Origin: Chloroflexota bacterium
GTDB taxonomy: Bacteria; Chloroflexota; Dehalococcoidia; SZUA-161
NCBI GenBank assembly: GCA_021787935.1
Contig: JAJYLC010000002.1
Location: 1-33,580 of the forward strand
Reading direction: 5' to 3'
DNA length: 33,580 nucleotides
Part shown: one piece after another, positions 18,055-27,498 of the stretch
Layout: every line of letters begins with the position of its first letter
Numbering within the stretch: position 1 is the stretch's first letter
Position numbers and translations under genes: made by a program
Notes under the pieces: model-generated
Told to the model about the DNA's origin: nothing
The model's database searches: none
What the model saw: the letters and a program-made list of their open reading frames with translations, nothing else

Positions 18055-19086
18055 ATGACAAGAAAAAGACTATTTTCACTGCTCTGGGTGGCCGCAGGCA
18101 TCATCTTGGGCTCGGTATTAGGATGGCTGGTGCTGCGAAGTGTTAACTGGAGCGATATGGTGAGCGCCTTCAGCAGGGTATCCTGGGACACACTCGTCCC
18201 AGCGGCAGCCGCTGTAGTCGCTTCGTTGTTTATGCAGGCAGTCCGGTTGAAGCTGATGCTGCCTAAGGAGCGGGTCTCTACAACGCGGCTTTTCTTTGTA
18301 CGAAATGCCGGCCTCAGCCTCAACAACCTGAGCTTTGCGCAGGGCGGGGGCGTTCTGGGCGACGCTTCGGAACTCGCCATGCTCACCAGGTCAGACAAGA
18401 TAGATGGCAGCAAGGTTGTCGCCAGCCTGTTCATGAGCCGTGTACTGGACTTTGTGATTACATCGATATTCGTCCTTGCCGGCTTTTTCATCATCCCCCA
18501 GCTCTCTGTATTCAAGCCAGTGATAATACCCATGCTGGTAGTTGTGGCTTTGCTCATTCTATTTGTACTGTTCACCAGAAAAGTCAGCAAATTCCCGCTG
18601 CTAAACAAGATAAAGGTCATCCAATCATCACTGAATGCGGTCACCTTTCTGCGCGATCGCAAGCTTATTTTTTGGCTCTCAATATTTGTGACCATCATAG
18701 CCTGGATGCTTCTGGGCACCGCAGCCTGGCTCGTAGCTCAAGCCATCGGGATCCAGATGCCGTTCTGGATGATTAGCATCCTGCTTGTTGGTATGACCCT
18801 GTTCTCAGGAGCTATTCCGGCTGCACCCAGTGCCATAGGCACATACGAATTCGTCACTGTATACCTACTCGGGTTGTTCGCCGTCAACAAGTCCGATGCT
18901 TTTACATTCGCCCTGGTAGTTCACGCACTGGTTATGTTACCTCCCAACCTTATGGGAATCCCTACTATATCGAAGGAGTGGAAGACGTTTCGCCAAGTCG
19001 CCCATCAAGTCAGTGCTTTGCTCAAGCTGCATGTTTTCCGGCGCAGGGACGTCGCGACCCAGCCGGCTAAAAATATCAACGTGTAA
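18055..19086 (+). CDS. UPF0104 / lysylphosphatidylglycerol synthase TM-region family membrane protein
   Basis: Multi-TM; QAVRLKLMLP, NAGLSLNNLSFAQGGGVLGDASELAMLTR, AIPAAPSAIGTYEFVTVYLL are typical of the family. Confidence 0.85.
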   Translation: MTRKRLFSLLWVAAGIILGSVLGWLVLRSVNWSDMVSAFSRVSWDTLVPAAAAVVASLFMQAVRLKLMLPKERVSTTRLFFVRNAGLSLNNLSFAQGGGVLGDASELAMLTRSDKIDGSKVVASLFMSRVLDFVITSIFVLAGFFIIPQLSVFKPVIIPMLVVVALLILFVLFTRKVSKFPLLNKIKVIQSSLNAVTFLRDRKLIFWLSIFVTIIAWMLLGTAAWLVAQAIGIQMPFWMISILLVGMTLFSGAIPAAPSAIGTYEFVTVYLLGLFAVNKSDAFTFALVVHALVMLPPNLMGIPTISKEWKTFRQVAHQVSALLKLHVFRRRDVATQPAKNINV

Positions 19087-19287
19087 ACAGACGCTTAACA
19101 GAGCGGTAACAAACCCCTCACCCCACCTGATCCCGTCAGAACAATTCACCATTCCGCCAAGTTCAATTCAATCAAACGCACTTCAATTTATAGCTGTAGG
19201 ACAGATGGCTAGCACTAGAATGGTGGGTGAAGTGAAACGCGAACCACCAACCCTATAGTGGAAATTGGGAAGACAAAATATTGGATT

Positions 19288-19365
19288 GGGCGAGGAAACC
19301 TCGCCCCTACATTTGGTAATGAGCTTTCGACTAATAAGCGTAGGGGCGACTCAGTGAGTCGCCCC
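19288..19365. repeat. Compound palindromic element between convergent genes
   Basis: GGGCGAGGAAACCTCGCCC (19288-19306) and GGGGCGACTCAGTGAGTCGCCCC (19343-19365), with outer TCGCCCCTAC (19301-19310) / GTAGGGGCGA (19340-19349). Confidence 0.75.
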
Positions 19366-19395
19366 TATAAATAACAATCACAAACACTGTTTCAA

Positions 19396-21015
19396 TTAAA
19401 GCGGTATCAGGGAGTGCTTCCGCCACGGCCTCGTCGGCCCGGGGCCCAGCTTTTCCCAGTGTTCCATCTTCTGGGACAGCCTCTCCAGCGTGTTCACCAG
19501 TATAGGCCGCGTCCTTCGGGGGTCGATGATGTCATCAGCGCCCTGGATGCCTGCCAGGTGATACGCCGAGGCGTACTTCTCGTGTACCTGCTCCATGAAC
19601 TGACGGCGCAGCTCCTCGGGATGCTCGGCAACCGCCAGCTCGCCCCGGTAAAGCGCGTCTGCTGCTCTATCGTAGCCCTCCACCCTGATGTCGGCAGTGG
19701 GCCAGGTGTACACAGCGTCAACGCCCATGCGCTCGGTGCCCATGACCAGCCGCGCTGCGCCCCAGCATCTTCTTATGTAAACTGTTATCCTGGGCGTGGT
19801 GGCCTCGCAGATGGCGAACACCGGCTTGGCAGCATTCCTCTCCAGTCCGTCCCTGTGCTGCTCCTGCTCCAGGCTGGGCAGGAACCCCGGGCTGTCTACC
19901 AGCGTGATTATCGGTATGTTGAAGCAGTCGCAGAACCTGATGAACCGCGCCTGCTTGTCTCCGGTATAAACATCGAGGCAGCCATCCCCGGCAGCCGGGT
20001 TATTAGCTACAATGCCCACCGTCTTTCCAGCCAGCCGTCCGAAGCCGATTATCATGCTGGGCGCATATAGTGCCTGCAGTTCGAAGAAGTCTCCCTTGTC
20101 CACAATAGATGCGATGACCTTGTGCATGTCATAGGGCTGGCTTATATCGGCGGGCACCATGTTTAGAAGATGCTCATCGGTTCGATTGGGGTCATCGCCC
20201 GTGTTGACTACGGGGGACTTGTCCCGCCAGTTGGAGGGCAGGAAGCTGAGCAGCTTTTTGCTGGCGTCTATAGCCTCCTCATCGCTGTCGACCAGCAGGT
20301 CGTTAGAACCGGTAACCGTGGAGTGCAGCAGCGCGCCTCCGATCTCCTCTTCGGTGACATCTCTGAACGTTACCGCCTTCAAAATAGGCGGCGAGGCTAC
20401 TGACATGAAGGCTATATTCCTGCGCATGATGACGAAGTCAGCCATTATGGGAGAGTAGGCCGAGCCTGCATAGCAGGGACCCAGCATCAGGCTGATGTGA
20501 GGCACCACACCCGACATGAGCGGAGGATAATACATGAACCCCCCGCCGCCGCCCACCGGGCTGCCCCTTACGGGGACCTTGAACCCGTTCCTGCCGAACA
20601 GGTCATGGATTCTGATAGCGCCCGAATCGATCATCCCCACCAGGGGAATGCCCTCCTCCATAGCCTGCTCCATGGCACGGGCTACCTTGCTGTTCTGGAT
20701 CATGGACTGCGTGCCTGCCAGCACGGTGAAGTCGTGGGCATAGGAGTAAACGGTGCGCCCGTTGACCTTTCCATATCCCACAATCACGGAATCGCGCGGC
20801 AGCTCTCTATCGTCGATATCGAAGCCTGTCTTCATAGGCTGTGTCCACAAGCCTATCTCGTGGAATGTGCCTGGATCGAAAAGCCTCTGTATCCTTTCCC
20901 AGGCTGTCAGCTTGCCCTTGCCATGCTGTTTGTCTATCGCAGTCTTATCTCCGCCGGGCAGCCATCTTTTCCTGTGCTCTTCAACTTTTTCCAGCTTTAC
21001 CTTCGCGTCTGCCAT
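19396..21015 (-). CDS. Carboxyltransferase subunit of biotin-dependent acyl-CoA carboxylase family, divergent copy 3
   Basis: 539 aa; GKLTAWERIQRLFDPGTF; HDFTVLAGT; MSGVVPHISLMLGPCYAGSAYSPIMADFV; SFLPSNWRDKSPVVNTGDDPNR; DSPGFLP. Confidence 0.92.
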   Translation of the reverse strand: MADAKVKLEKVEEHRKRWLPGGDKTAIDKQHGKGKLTAWERIQRLFDPGTFHEIGLWTQPMKTGFDIDDRELPRDSVIVGYGKVNGRTVYSYAHDFTVLAGTQSMIQNSKVARAMEQAMEEGIPLVGMIDSGAIRIHDLFGRNGFKVPVRGSPVGGGGGFMYYPPLMSGVVPHISLMLGPCYAGSAYSPIMADFVIMRRNIAFMSVASPPILKAVTFRDVTEEEIGGALLHSTVTGSNDLLVDSDEEAIDASKKLLSFLPSNWRDKSPVVNTGDDPNRTDEHLLNMVPADISQPYDMHKVIASIVDKGDFFELQALYAPSMIIGFGRLAGKTVGIVANNPAAGDGCLDVYTGDKQARFIRFCDCFNIPIITLVDSPGFLPSLEQEQHRDGLERNAAKPVFAICEATTPRITVYIRRCWGAARLVMGTERMGVDAVYTWPTADIRVEGYDRAADALYRGELAVAEHPEELRRQFMEQVHEKYASAYHLAGIQGADDIIDPRRTRPILVNTLERLSQKMEHWEKLGPGPTRPWRKHSLIPL

Positions 21016-21112
21016 CTGATCCCTCCGAAATTAATTACACTGAATAGGATTTACCATCCGATGTTGTTTACTAAACCTGATTTCAATCGATTTTTCAACC
21101 TGCGTTTCACCC

Positions 21113-21190
21113 TCACCTAACCTCTCCCCTCAAGGGAGAGGAATTTTGATAGTCCTCTCTCCCCTGGAGGGAGAGAGTAAGAGTGAGGGG
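21113..21190. repeat. Palindromic CCCTCAC...GGGAGAGG type intergenic repeat
   Basis: CACCCTCACCTAACCTCTCCCCTCAAGGGAGAGG with CTCTCCC..GGGAGAG hairpins; shares TCAAGGGAGAGGAAT with 30578-30720. Confidence 0.65.
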
Positions 21191-21269
21191 GATAGATTTT
21201 TCCCCTCAACCTTACGACAGTCCTTCGACAATCCAAAGCCCCTTTGCACTCTCCATTTTCCAAGGGCTC

Positions 21270-22814
21270 TTATAACCTGATGTTTTCGTGCTTTCTGGGC
21301 GGCCTTCCTTCGTCCCTGCTGGCAAATGTCTTGAGCGCCTGTATCAGGAACGGCCTGGTATCCCTGGGGTCGATGAAGCCCTGTCCCCATTCACGCTCCA
21401 GGGCACGCAACTTGTGCCTCATCTCTACAGTGCGCTGCTCCAGTTTCTGCGTCCTCGCACTCTCGTCCTCAATGGACTGCAACTCCCTCTTGTAGATGAT
21501 AGATACCGCCCCCTCCGCTCCCATCAACCCACGCTCCACAGAAGGCCAGGCCACGTCGAGGTCGCCTCCCAGCGTTGTGCCCGGCATGGCCAACTGCCCG
21601 CCTCCGAAAAGCTTCCGAATGGCGATGGTAATCTGAGGCACGGTGCATTCAACGTTCGAGAATACCAGCTTGCAGCCGTGCCGTATCAGTCCCCTGGTCT
21701 CCTCATCGATAGCCGGCAAGAAGGCCGGGGTATCCGCCAGCCAGACCACTGGTATATTGAAGGCATCGCAGAACCTGACAAAACGCGCCATCTTGTCCGC
21801 TGCGTCAAGCGTTAGCGCGCCGCCCATAGACTGGGGATTATTAGCTACAAAACCCACCGTCTGCCCGGCCATCCTGCCGAAGCCGGTTATCAGATTGTTC
21901 GCCCACTGTCGTTTAAGCTCCAAGAACTCGCCCTTATCTACTACCAGAGAGATAAGCTTGGTCATACTATAGGGCTTGTTGGTATCGAGGGGAGCGACAG
22001 CCAGAAGCTCCTCTTCCCTGCGATTGGGTGGATCGCCAGTGTCCACTATCGGCGGTTTCTCCTTATTGTTCGAGGGCAGGTAACTCAGCAGCTTGCGGCA
22101 ACTCTCTATACATTCATTGTCGTCTTTAGCTAAGAAATCGCAGCAGCCCGTTTTGCGGAAGTGCCCCGACGGGTCGCCCACTTCCTCGGAGGTCTTACCC
22201 TGGGGCGGCGATGCTACGTGCATATAGCTGGTCTTCCTGACCATGAAAACGAAATCCGCCATCGAGGCGGAGATTGCCATTTCCCCGATACATGGCCCCA
22301 TTATCAGAGAGATTTGGGGGATCACGCCTGAGGCCATGGTCTGGAAATAGACCATAGATTCCGGAGAGTAAAAGCGATAATACTGGATGGCGTCTTCGAT
22401 TCTGGCACCCTCTGAATCTATAATAGCGACAATAGGTATGCGGGCATGAATGGCCTTCTCCATAGCTCCTGATATCTTGCGAATATGAATGTTGGCCCAT
22501 GTTCCGCCGAAAACAGTGGCGTCCTGCGACCAGACGTAGATTGGGCGGCCGTTTACCTGACCGTATCCCACAGCAACGCCGTCCGCAGGGCCTTCTGTTT
22601 TATCGATGTCGAACCCTGTAGCCATCGGCGTGCCGAACAGGTCAAGCTCCTGAAAAGTGCCGGGATCCAGAAGCTTCTCTATCCTCTCGCGAGCTGTGAG
22701 TTTACCTTTCTTATGCTGCTTCTCAACCTCAGCGGTGCCGCCACCCTGTTTCAGCCTGCCCCTCAACCCATCAAGCTCAGAAAGCTTCTGATTCATCATA
22801 TCCAAATCGCTCAT
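21270..22814 (-). CDS. Carboxyltransferase subunit, copy 2 (close paralogue of copy 1)
   Basis: 514 aa; nearly collinear with copy 1, including QYYRFYSPESMVYFQTMASGVIPQISLIMGPC and C-terminal RKHENIRL. Confidence 0.93.
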   Translation of the reverse strand: MSDLDMMNQKLSELDGLRGRLKQGGGTAEVEKQHKKGKLTARERIEKLLDPGTFQELDLFGTPMATGFDIDKTEGPADGVAVGYGQVNGRPIYVWSQDATVFGGTWANIHIRKISGAMEKAIHARIPIVAIIDSEGARIEDAIQYYRFYSPESMVYFQTMASGVIPQISLIMGPCIGEMAISASMADFVFMVRKTSYMHVASPPQGKTSEEVGDPSGHFRKTGCCDFLAKDDNECIESCRKLLSYLPSNNKEKPPIVDTGDPPNRREEELLAVAPLDTNKPYSMTKLISLVVDKGEFLELKRQWANNLITGFGRMAGQTVGFVANNPQSMGGALTLDAADKMARFVRFCDAFNIPVVWLADTPAFLPAIDEETRGLIRHGCKLVFSNVECTVPQITIAIRKLFGGGQLAMPGTTLGGDLDVAWPSVERGLMGAEGAVSIIYKRELQSIEDESARTQKLEQRTVEMRHKLRALEREWGQGFIDPRDTRPFLIQALKTFASRDEGRPPRKHENIRL

Positions 22815-23212
22815 AAGTCCTCCCTATGAAACCTATTATGCCGACGGGCTAAATTTTAGACCTTCCCCATGCCATCGTCAACCACGTGTACGAGAACTAT
22901 CATCGGGAAAGCTACCAATGGTCATTGCGTCGGGCAATTAGGGAAAATCCTTGACAAAAACACAGCGACTGGGTACGATTCTTTATACCTGGCTGGTAAA
23001 AACACATTCCATAGCTCTCCAGACATTAGGCTATTTTTGTTCCGCCCGTTTAGGGTGTGACCGAGTTTGCAAGCTAAGCTGTGAGGCATCGGCAAAAAGC
23101 GTTGCCTGGCTGATATCGTTTCGTTGAAAGGGAATAGGTATCCTCTTTATCTTTCTTTCGCTCCTTAGATTCTGGAATCTATTAATTGGTTCTTGCCAAC
23201 AGGGGGCTGTCA

Positions 23213-24742
23213 ATGAGGTTTACAGATGTCAACGAGCGCAAAGAACATAAAAGAGATTGGAAAGAAGATTACAAAAGGAAACTGGTCTCGGCTGAAGAGG
23301 CAGCCAGAGCTGTCAAGCCGGGTGACAGAGTTGCTTTGCCTTTTGCTCATCCCACAGCAGTGCCGCTGGCCTTGGGAAAGCGTAAGGACGAACTGAGAAA
23401 TGTATACCTTGAGATTAATGCTCCCTGGCTCGACCCTTGCTGGCTGCAGCCGGGCTGCGAAGAGAACTTCTTCGTCGGCGCTATTAACTTCCTCGGTCCT
23501 GTAGGACGGCCTTCTCATGACGCCAAGATATGCTCCTTCATCCCCTGCCTGATGTCTATGAGGGCAAAGCTATGCGATGAAGACAGGCTGCATGGACGAA
23601 GGGACGTCGACGTTTTCATGACCAATGTCTCACCCCCGGATAAACACGGCTTCTGCAGCTTCGGTCCACACATGTGGAACAAGAAAAGCTATGCCAAGCG
23701 GGCCAGGACGGTTATTGCTGAAATAGACGAGAATATGGTCTATCCATATCGAGGCGACAATTTCATTCACGTATCGGATGTTGATTACTTCGTGGAGGCG
23801 CCTACAGCCCGTTTTACCGATAAGCAGCTTAGAGACCTCGTCAAAGAAACAGTTACCGATGAAAAAAAGCGGCAAGAATGGATAGATGCCCTGTTAATGG
23901 CAAATAAGCACGAGCCGGAATACATAGGGCGTTCAGCCAGCCTGATAGCGCCCATGATGAATCTAATGTCTCCCGATTTTTTCACCGGGCTCATAGGGCT
24001 GGAAGAACCTTACCCCGAGGCCATAACTATAGCAGGCTATGTAGGCGAACTAATCAAGAACGGCGACACTATCGAGATCGGCGCCGGCAGGCCCAGCACC
24101 TGGCTGCCGCGGGTAGGCCTCTTCGATAACTTTGAAGACCTGGGGATTCACTCCGAGATGTCTGCCTGGGGACAGCATGAGCTAATCAAGTCAGGCGTAT
24201 TTAACGGGAAAAGAAAGACGCTTCATCCCGGAAAGGCAATTTTTACAGCTCTGGACGGAGCCGGTTGGGAAGGGTATCAGTGGATGAGCGATAACCCTCT
24301 CGTCGAGATGTACGACTGTGAGTATGTCCATAATCCTACCGTCATCGCCCGAAACGATAACATGGTTTCTATTAACAGCATCCTTCAGGTCGACCTTACC
24401 GGGCAGATAACGTGCGAGACGCAGTTCGGGCCCCGCATGATCAACGGGCCGGGAGGGCAGCTAGACTTCCATCTAGGGGCTTTTATGGCCAAAGGAGGGC
24501 GGGCAATCAGCGTGCTGCGCAGTCTCGCCTTCGGTGGAAGCTCTACTATCGTTCCCCAGATGTCCGAAGGCTCGCTGGTAACCATTCCGCGTCAGTTCGC
24601 CGATTATGTGGTCACGGAATACGGCATAGCCAGCCTGGCCGGTAAAAGCCACAGGGAAAGAGCCGAGGAGCTTATCGCCATCGCTCATCCCGACTTTCGG
24701 GCCGAGCTTAAAAAAGAAGCGCGCAAGCTGTTCTGGTCGTGA
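23213..24742 (+). CDS. Acetyl-CoA hydrolase/transferase family (Cat1/AbfT-like) CoA-transferase
   Basis: 518-aa ORF from TTG; ATG at 23213 after AGGGGG. KLVSAEEAARAVKPGDRVALPF; VSPPDKHGFCSFG; GDTIEIGAGRPSTWLP; GGQLDFHLGAFMAKGGRAI. Confidence 0.88.
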   Translation: MRFTDVNERKEHKRDWKEDYKRKLVSAEEAARAVKPGDRVALPFAHPTAVPLALGKRKDELRNVYLEINAPWLDPCWLQPGCEENFFVGAINFLGPVGRPSHDAKICSFIPCLMSMRAKLCDEDRLHGRRDVDVFMTNVSPPDKHGFCSFGPHMWNKKSYAKRARTVIAEIDENMVYPYRGDNFIHVSDVDYFVEAPTARFTDKQLRDLVKETVTDEKKRQEWIDALLMANKHEPEYIGRSASLIAPMMNLMSPDFFTGLIGLEEPYPEAITIAGYVGELIKNGDTIEIGAGRPSTWLPRVGLFDNFEDLGIHSEMSAWGQHELIKSGVFNGKRKTLHPGKAIFTALDGAGWEGYQWMSDNPLVEMYDCEYVHNPTVIARNDNMVSINSILQVDLTGQITCETQFGPRMINGPGGQLDFHLGAFMAKGGRAISVLRSLAFGGSSTIVPQMSEGSLVTIPRQFADYVVTEYGIASLAGKSHRERAEELIAIAHPDFRAELKKEARKLFWS

Positions 24743-24745
24743 GGT

Positions 24746-24868
24746 CGTTTAGCAAACTGGGGAGTCCAAAGGGGCAAAGCCCCTCTGGTGGGGGTCTGTA
24801 GGTACCCCCCCAGACCTAAAAGTCCCCCAATACTGGGGATTTAGGGGGTTGAAAAGCGTTGCTAAACG
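24746..24868. repeat. MITE-like element with terminal inverted repeats and three internal hairpins
   Basis: Perfect TIR CGTTTAGCAA (24746-24755) / TTGCTAAACG (24859-24868); internal GGGGCAAAGCCCC, GGTCTG...CAGACC and CCCCAATACTGGGG hairpins. Confidence 0.8.
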
Positions 24869-25003
24869 CTCTGCTTGTTGTAGTTGACAAGGCTTCGAAT
24901 ATAGTGATAACTTGGAATTGCTGAAAGCATTATGGCAAATGGGTAATTAATAGCGCCCGGGAACTAATCGGAGGTTTGCCATCTAGAAAAGAGCAGGTGA
25001 TTT

Positions 25004-26149
25004 GTGGCCAAAGTAGCTCAGCGAGGGCTGATTAAAGCCCAGGAGCTATATGAGCATCGGCAGACGAGAGCAAAAGAGCTGGCAAAAAAGGGCAAAAAGG
25101 TAATAGGGTATTTCTGTTCCTACACACCGGTAGAAATATTTACCGCACTTGATCTGGTGCCTTTCCGCATCCAGGGTAAGGTGGGCAAGCCCGTCGAGCA
25201 GGCTGGACAATACCTCGAAAGCATAGTCTGCCCCTATGTACGCAGTTGCTTTGATATCGCATTGGGCGGTGAATTAGACTTCCTCTCCGGCGTCGTTATC
25301 CCCCACACCTGTGATGCTATGCACCGTCTCTATGATATCTGGAAGTACCATCTCAAGCCGCCCTACAGCTATTCGCTGTACGTCCCGCATATGACTCACC
25401 AGGCTTCCTTCGACTTTTTCCAGAAGGAAATAGAAAATCTCAAGACAGGCCTAGAGCAATTCGTGGGGCGTTCTGCATCCGAGCAAGACTTAATCAAAGC
25501 TATCGGCCTCCATAATCGCAGCCGTGCTCTTCTCAAAGAGCTTTACGAACTGAGGAAGCCAGAGCCGCCGCTCATCTCCGGCTCTGAGATTATCCAGGTG
25601 CTGGTGGCAGGGATGACCATTCCTATTGAGGAATTCAACGAACTCCTCGAGGATATCCTGGTGGAGGTGCACAGCCGGAACCCCAGCGCTGAAAATAAGC
25701 CCCGGCTACTGATTTCGGGCAGCGAGGTTGACGATGACTCATTGATACGGCTGGTTGAGGAGTGCGGAGCCGATGTGGTGATGGATGACCTGTGCACTGG
25801 CAGCCGCTTCTTCTGGCACGATGTTGACCCGTCTAAAGAGGCGATAGCCGGCCTCGCCGAACGCTACCTGAAAATCACATGCCCGCGTACTTACAGACCG
25901 GGCAAGGCTGCCCAGCGCTTCAACTATTTAGGCGACTTTATCCGCGAGTGGAAAGCGCAGGGGGTTATTCTGTATACAATCAGATTCTGCGACACATATC
26001 AGTTGGATGCCCCTGAGATGATGGACTATATACAGAGCCTGGGCCTGCCCGTACTCTTCCTTGAGGATACCTATATCACATCTCCTCTAGGGCAGTGGAA
26101 GACCAGGGTCGAAGCCTTTCTGGAAACGATTGAGGCACGGAGGGAATAA
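25004..26149 (+). CDS. 2-hydroxyacyl-CoA dehydratase / benzoyl-CoA reductase family subunit (HgdB/BcrC-like size)
   Basis: GTG start; KKVIGYFCSYTPVEIFTALDLVPFRI, CPYVRSCFDIAL, IPHTCDAMHRLYDIW, GVILYTIRFCDTYQLDAP, LFLEDTYITSPLGQWKTRVEAFLE. Confidence 0.9.
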   Translation: MAKVAQRGLIKAQELYEHRQTRAKELAKKGKKVIGYFCSYTPVEIFTALDLVPFRIQGKVGKPVEQAGQYLESIVCPYVRSCFDIALGGELDFLSGVVIPHTCDAMHRLYDIWKYHLKPPYSYSLYVPHMTHQASFDFFQKEIENLKTGLEQFVGRSASEQDLIKAIGLHNRSRALLKELYELRKPEPPLISGSEIIQVLVAGMTIPIEEFNELLEDILVEVHSRNPSAENKPRLLISGSEVDDDSLIRLVEECGADVVMDDLCTGSRFFWHDVDPSKEAIAGLAERYLKITCPRTYRPGKAAQRFNYLGDFIREWKAQGVILYTIRFCDTYQLDAPEMMDYIQSLGLPVLFLEDTYITSPLGQWKTRVEAFLETIEARRE

Positions 26150-26152
26150 AGC

Positions 26153-27484
26153 ATGGCAGAAGAGACTAAAACAGAGCCAAAGCAGAAAACGAGTTCTGCC
26201 AAATCCACAGAGTCAGCAGGCAAAATACGCCAAATAGTTAAACGCATGTATAAAAAAGCACAACAGGCCAAGGAAGAGAACCGCAAAATAGCCTACTGCA
26301 TGGTCATGTGCAACTACGAGGAAATCCTGGAGGCTATGGACGTGGTGCAGGTCTACACCGAGAACTACGCCGGACTCTGCGCCGTCAAAAGAGAAGCCGA
26401 GCAGTATATGAAGAAGGCGCAGGCTGTGGGGTATTCCGATGTTCTCTGCGGCTACGCTCAGGTGGGTATAGGATTCGATGCCTGGAGGCACGAACTGGGA
26501 GCCATGCCGCCCGATGCCCCCGACGGCGGTATGCCGGAACCGGATATGCTCCTCGGGTGCAGTATGGGCTGCGACCCCCGCTGGAAATGGTATCAGGCAC
26601 TGGGACGCTATAAGGACACTCCAATCTATAACATGGAAGTCCTCATGCCTCCTAGCGATGCCGATTTCGATGCTATCAGGGCTTACTATGTTCGCTACAT
26701 GGCTGAGGAGCTCAGAGGTTTAATAGCATTCCTGGAAAAACAGACTGGCAAGAAGATGGACTATGACCGATTGACGTCGATTGTTAAACAGGTAGAGGAA
26801 ACACGACAGTGGTGGCGCAAAGCGTACGAACTGAGAAAAGCCATCCCTTGCCCGATGTCGACACAGGACCATTTTGTGATATTCGTGCCTCACCATATGC
26901 TGCTCACCGACCCCATGACCCTGGACTTTTACAAAGGCCTGTACCAGGAACTGAAGGAGAGGGTAGATAATGAAATAGGTGTTATCGATGATGAGAAGTA
27001 CCGCCTGCTCTGGGGAGTAGGGATACCTCCCTGGCACAGCATGTACATACTCGATTATTTCCAGAGCTTCGGCGCAGTCTTCGCCGCCGAGACAGCCTAC
27101 ATGATACCGGAGCCTTTCGAGATGCCATACGACATTACCGACCCCGTGGAGCTAATCGCACTGCGCGCCTTTGAACGAAATAGTGCGATACAGCGGCGCG
27201 GCAAGGAAGCAGGCGGCGTCCCGCCCCTGGCCCAGGCGCACCTGGAACGGATAAAGGATTTCACCATCGACGGTGTAGTTATGCATATCACACGCTCCTG
27301 CAGAGCGGCTACCATGGGCCAGATTCTGGTCAGGAATGTGATACGTGATTATTACCCTCGATTGCCTGTGATGTTCATGGAAAGCGACATCGTTGACGTC
27401 GAAACCTATTCGGAAGCCGAGACCAAGAACCAGATAGATACTTTCATGGAAATGGTGGACGTATACAGAAAATCGCATAGATAG
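26153..27484 (+). CDS. 2-hydroxyacyl-CoA dehydratase / benzoyl-CoA reductase family subunit (HgdA/BcrB-like size)
   Basis: 443 aa; KIAYCMVMCNYEEILEAMDVVQVYTENYAGLCAVKREAEQYMKKAQAVGYSDVLCGYAQVGIG, MLLGCSMGCDPRWKWYQAL, DGVVMHITRSCRAATMGQ, VMFMESDIVD. Confidence 0.9.
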   Translation: MAEETKTEPKQKTSSAKSTESAGKIRQIVKRMYKKAQQAKEENRKIAYCMVMCNYEEILEAMDVVQVYTENYAGLCAVKREAEQYMKKAQAVGYSDVLCGYAQVGIGFDAWRHELGAMPPDAPDGGMPEPDMLLGCSMGCDPRWKWYQALGRYKDTPIYNMEVLMPPSDADFDAIRAYYVRYMAEELRGLIAFLEKQTGKKMDYDRLTSIVKQVEETRQWWRKAYELRKAIPCPMSTQDHFVIFVPHHMLLTDPMTLDFYKGLYQELKERVDNEIGVIDDEKYRLLWGVGIPPWHSMYILDYFQSFGAVFAAETAYMIPEPFEMPYDITDPVELIALRAFERNSAIQRRGKEAGGVPPLAQAHLERIKDFTIDGVVMHITRSCRAATMGQILVRNVIRDYYPRLPVMFMESDIVDVETYSEAETKNQIDTFMEMVDVYRKSHR

Positions 27485-27498
27485 CAGAGGAGGCGCCA

